From Anaerolineales bacterium UBA1429 (lineage in GTDB: Bacteria; Chloroflexota; Anaerolineae; UBA1429), in assembly GCA_002329325.1 (NCBI GenBank), contig DCTX01000093.1, positions 37,746 through 70,109 of the forward strand: 32,364 nt of DNA. Direction: 5' to 3'. Every line of letters begins with the position of its first letter. Position 1 is the first letter of the stretch. The position numbers and the translations under genes are program-made. The notes below the pieces were generated by a model, which was not told where the DNA came from, made no database searches, and was given only the letters and a program-made list of their open reading frames with translations. Shown piece after piece: positions 30,973-32,364 of the stretch.

Positions 30973-31554
30973 TTGGAGCGCACACGTGTCGTAATCGCCG
31001 ATGATTCGTCCGTCTTTTGCATGGACCTGCGCGAGATGCTGAACAACCTGGGCTACCTCGTAGTAGGGGAGGCGGGAGACGGCAAGAGCGCCGTGAACCT
31101 GGCGCGCGAGCTGCGGCCGGACGTGGTGTTGATGGACATCGAGATGCCGGATATGAACGGCACCCAGGCCGCCAAGATCCTCACCGAGGAGCGCATCGCA
31201 CCGGTGGTGCTCATCTCAGCCTACAGCGATCGGAACCTCATCCAGGAGGCGCGCGAGGCCGGCGTGGTGGGCTACCTGGTCAAGCCGGTGCAAGAGGCCA
31301 ACCTGGCCCCGGCCATCGAGGTGGCTCTGGCGCGCTTTCGCGAGTTCCGCGAGATGGAAAAAGAGGTCGGCGACCTGGAGGACCAGCTCGAGACGCGCAA
31401 GCTGGTGGATCGGGCCAAGGGCATCCTGATGGATACCCAGGGGCTGACCGAATCCGCCGCGTTCCGCCGCATCCAGCGCATGTCCATGAACACGCGCAAA
31501 TCCATGAAGGAGATCGCCCAGGCGATCATCCTCACCTTCGAGGCGGGGCAGTAG
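30973..31554 (+). CDS. pdtaR: PdtaR-like response regulator with ANTAR RNA-binding domain
   Basis: A 193-residue response regulator. The receiver domain (1-125) has the acidic pair D10-D11, the phosphorylation site D55 (LMDIEMPD), S82 and K104. A helical linker leads to the ANTAR domain (about 134-190: TRKLVDRAKGILMDTQGLTESAAFRRIQRMSM), which binds paired RNA hairpins and prevents transcription termination. The gene starts with TTG 30973, and AGGAGG at 30961-30966 lies six bases before it. Its RNA targets are not evident in this window. Fifteen bases separate it from the kinase gene. Confidence 0.93.
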   Translation: MERTRVVIADDSSVFCMDLREMLNNLGYLVVGEAGDGKSAVNLARELRPDVVLMDIEMPDMNGTQAAKILTEERIAPVVLISAYSDRNLIQEAREAGVVGYLVKPVQEANLAPAIEVALARFREFREMEKEVGDLEDQLETRKLVDRAKGILMDTQGLTESAAFRRIQRMSMNTRKSMKEIAQAIILTFEAGQ

Positions 31555-31692
31555 CAGACGCTTGGCGCGTGGCCATGACGGCCGCTCTGCGCCGGTCTTG
31601 CCAGCCAGGCCCTCAGGCCGCGAGGAACGCACTCCGGCCCTGGGGGCTTGTTGCTTGCCGGAAAGCGCTATCAGGCCAGCGTTAGGCGGGGG

Positions 31693-31720
31693 GCTCCGTG
31701 GGCGCGCCAGGCCACGGAGC
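31693..31720 (+). terminator. Hairpin after the two-component operon
   Basis: GCTCCGTGG (31693-31701) pairs with CCACGGAGC (31712-31720) around a ten-base loop, 138 bases past the pdtaR stop. There is no T-run, so the terminator call is tentative. Confidence 0.4.
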
Positions 31721-31830
31721 GAGCCCCGGCGACACGCGAGGCGTCCAAGCCCAATGGAGACACGCAGCGCGCAGCGGTGGGGATCACGCGGGCGCCTGGA
31801 CTGGCGCGGGACCTTGGGCGCTGCGTCGTA

Positions 31831-31856
31831 ACCCACGATCTGGACCCACGATTTGG
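31831..31856 (+). repeat. 13-bp tandem direct repeat upstream of the recombinase
   Basis: ACCCACGATCTGG (31831-31843) is followed at once by ACCCACGATTTGG (31844-31856), 12 of 13 identical. It may be a protein-binding array. Confidence 0.6.
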
Positions 31857-31907
31857 GCGCGATGCGGTCCTCGGGCGGCGGGGCCTTCCGGCGACAGTGG
31901 GGGGAGT

Positions 31908-31927
31908 GAAAAGGCCCGAAAAGGCGC
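31908..31927 (+). repeat. 10-bp tandem direct repeat before the recombinase promoter
   Basis: GAAAAGGCCC (31908-31917) is followed at once by GAAAAGGCGC (31918-31927), nine of ten identical, ending nine bases before the -35 box. Confidence 0.5.
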
Positions 31928-31936
31928 CCAGGGGCC

Positions 31937-31965
31937 TTGACAAAGCCTGTCTTGTGATATATGAT
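31937..31965 (+). promoter_or_regulatory. Near-consensus promoter for the recombinase gene
   Basis: TTGACA (31937-31942) and TATGAT (31960-31965) with a 17-base spacer. The start would be near 31972, about 45 bases before the ATG. The -10 is inside the left arm of the dyad at 31957-31988, so the promoter is probably repressible. Confidence 0.75.
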
Positions 31966-31988
31966 TTATTCAAAATTAAATCATATAT
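31957..31988. promoter_or_regulatory. AT-rich palindromic operator overlapping the recombinase -10 box
   Basis: ATATATGATTTA (31957-31968) and TAAATCATATAT (31977-31988) are perfect 12-base inverted repeats separated by eight bases. The left arm contains the -10 box and the right arm lies in the early transcript. This is the layout of a repressor operator, or a leader hairpin. Confidence 0.65.
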
Positions 31989-32016
31989 TCGCCTGAGCAA
32001 AGGATGAGCGCCCACC

Positions 32017-32364
32017 ATGAACGCCACACAGCCCCTGTCCAGCCACCCCCCCACCACCGTGAACGAGGCCGCCGCCCGCATGCTGGACGACCTGGATCTC
32101 AGCCCGTTGAGCAAGCGTACGTACCGCCACGGACTGGATGCCCTGATCCGCTACCTGCACCTGGCCCGCGGCGACGATGCCGCCGCCGACGCTCTGGCTC
32201 CCTGCGCTCTCACCGAGATCTGCGAGGAGACCCTGTACGCCTTTGATCGCTGGCTCCGAGAGGCCTACCCCGACCCACGCTCGGGCCCACAGGTGGCCGC
32301 CTCCGAGAGCACCCGCACGTCGCGCACCTACCTGGTGGCAGCCAAGCGCCTGATGAACTGGCTC
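32017..32364 (+). CDS. Tyrosine recombinase/integrase, N-terminal part, cut by window end
   Basis: The frame runs from ATG 32017 to the window edge, 116 codons. The sequence LSPLSKRTYRHGLDALIRYL (29-47), then TLYAFDRWLREAY (72-84) and TRTSRTYLVAAKRLMNWL (99-116) has the helical pattern of the SAM-like core-binding domain that precedes the catalytic domain in XerC/XerD-type and phage integrases. The catalytic R-H-R-Y residues lie beyond the window, so activity cannot be judged. An in-frame TGA at 32005-32007 rules out any earlier start; AAAGG at 31999-32003 is the only ribosome-site-like run and is a little distant. The repressible promoter upstream and the lack of other genes fit the edge of an integrative element. 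Confidence 0.75.
   Translation, partial: MNATQPLSSHPPTTVNEAAARMLDDLDLSPLSKRTYRHGLDALIRYLHLARGDDAAADALAPCALTEICEETLYAFDRWLREAYPDPRSGPQVAASESTRTSRTYLVAAKRLMNWL

Larger units (their letters stand above)
31555..32016. other. Gene-free region before the recombinase, with repeats and a promoter
   Basis: No gene is supported in these 462 bases. The first part holds a hairpin (31693-31720) that may end the two-component operon. After it come a 13-bp tandem repeat, a 10-bp tandem repeat, and an AT-rich promoter/palindrome in front of the recombinase. The AT-rich block at 31950-31990 stands out sharply from the GC-rich surroundings. Confidence 0.6.

Noticed and set aside
1..32364. tRNA, rRNA or CRISPR arrays
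   Set aside because: I looked for T-loop-like motifs, rRNA blocks and regularly spaced repeats by eye and found none; the only tandem repeats are the two short pairs near the right end.

Overview
This is a roughly 32 kb piece of a GC-rich bacterial chromosome. The gene set fits Chloroflexota (Anaerolineae or Caldilineae-like) best: a GAACnnnnGTTC-type SOS box in front of lexA, a PdtaS/PdtaR (HisKA_2 plus ANTAR) pair, a PPi-type phosphofructokinase, a multi-GAF SpoIIE phosphatase with its partner-switch proteins, and a lipoprotein with a Thr/Pro-rich 'TPTAT' tail. The lineage is inferred from gene content; there is no rRNA, tRNA or CRISPR array to confirm it.

Layout. 1-2350 (+): the end of a zinc-type alcohol dehydrogenase, a beta-lactamase-fold serine hydrolase and a SAM methyltransferase, tightly spaced. 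2353-6047 (-): an MGMT-like DNA repair protein, an RRM RNA-binding protein with a long apparent leader, an aldo/keto reductase, and an enolase-superfamily sugar-acid dehydratase with an unusual metal site. 6248-9515 (-): a lower-GC pair of exported proteins, a lipoprotein and a zinc metalloprotease whose frame is cut by one in-frame TAG. 9874-12798 (+): EtfB, a ferredoxin-fused EtfA and an AlkZ-related protein. 12854-14786: a GYD protein divergent from an SDR, then a double zinc-ribbon protein. 14882-17519 (-): an AIF/ferredoxin-reductase-type flavoprotein and PPi-phosphofructokinase. 17638-22795 (-): a partner-switching operon (STAS, RsbW-like kinase, STAS, four-GAF SpoIIE phosphatase, glycosyltransferase). 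22916-27409 (-): trmI, a YigZ-type IMPACT protein, an OpuAC-type binding lipoprotein and a hydantoinase/oxoprolinase. 27566-29305 (-): a lipid kinase and lexA. 29488-31554 (+): PdtaS/PdtaR, apparently from a leaderless promoter. 31555-32364: an intergenic region rich in repeats and a palindrome, then the start of a tyrosine recombinase cut by the window edge, which suggests a mobile element begins here.

Most genes are chromosomal housekeeping, signalling and metabolism. The most notable points are: (i) the amber codon at 9126-9128, which sits exactly where the P-domain fold has a conserved Trp, so a single TGG-to-TAG change may have broken a secreted protease (or it is read through); (ii) the AT-rich 12-bp dyad over the -10 box of a near-consensus recombinase promoter, preceded by two tandem repeats; (iii) the GalD-like enzyme with His in place of the first metal-binding Asp; (iv) the EtfB/Fd-EtfA/AlkZ-like triad. 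I do not see a clearly new defence or mobile system fully contained in the window; the best lead for one is the recombinase at the right edge, whose cargo lies outside.
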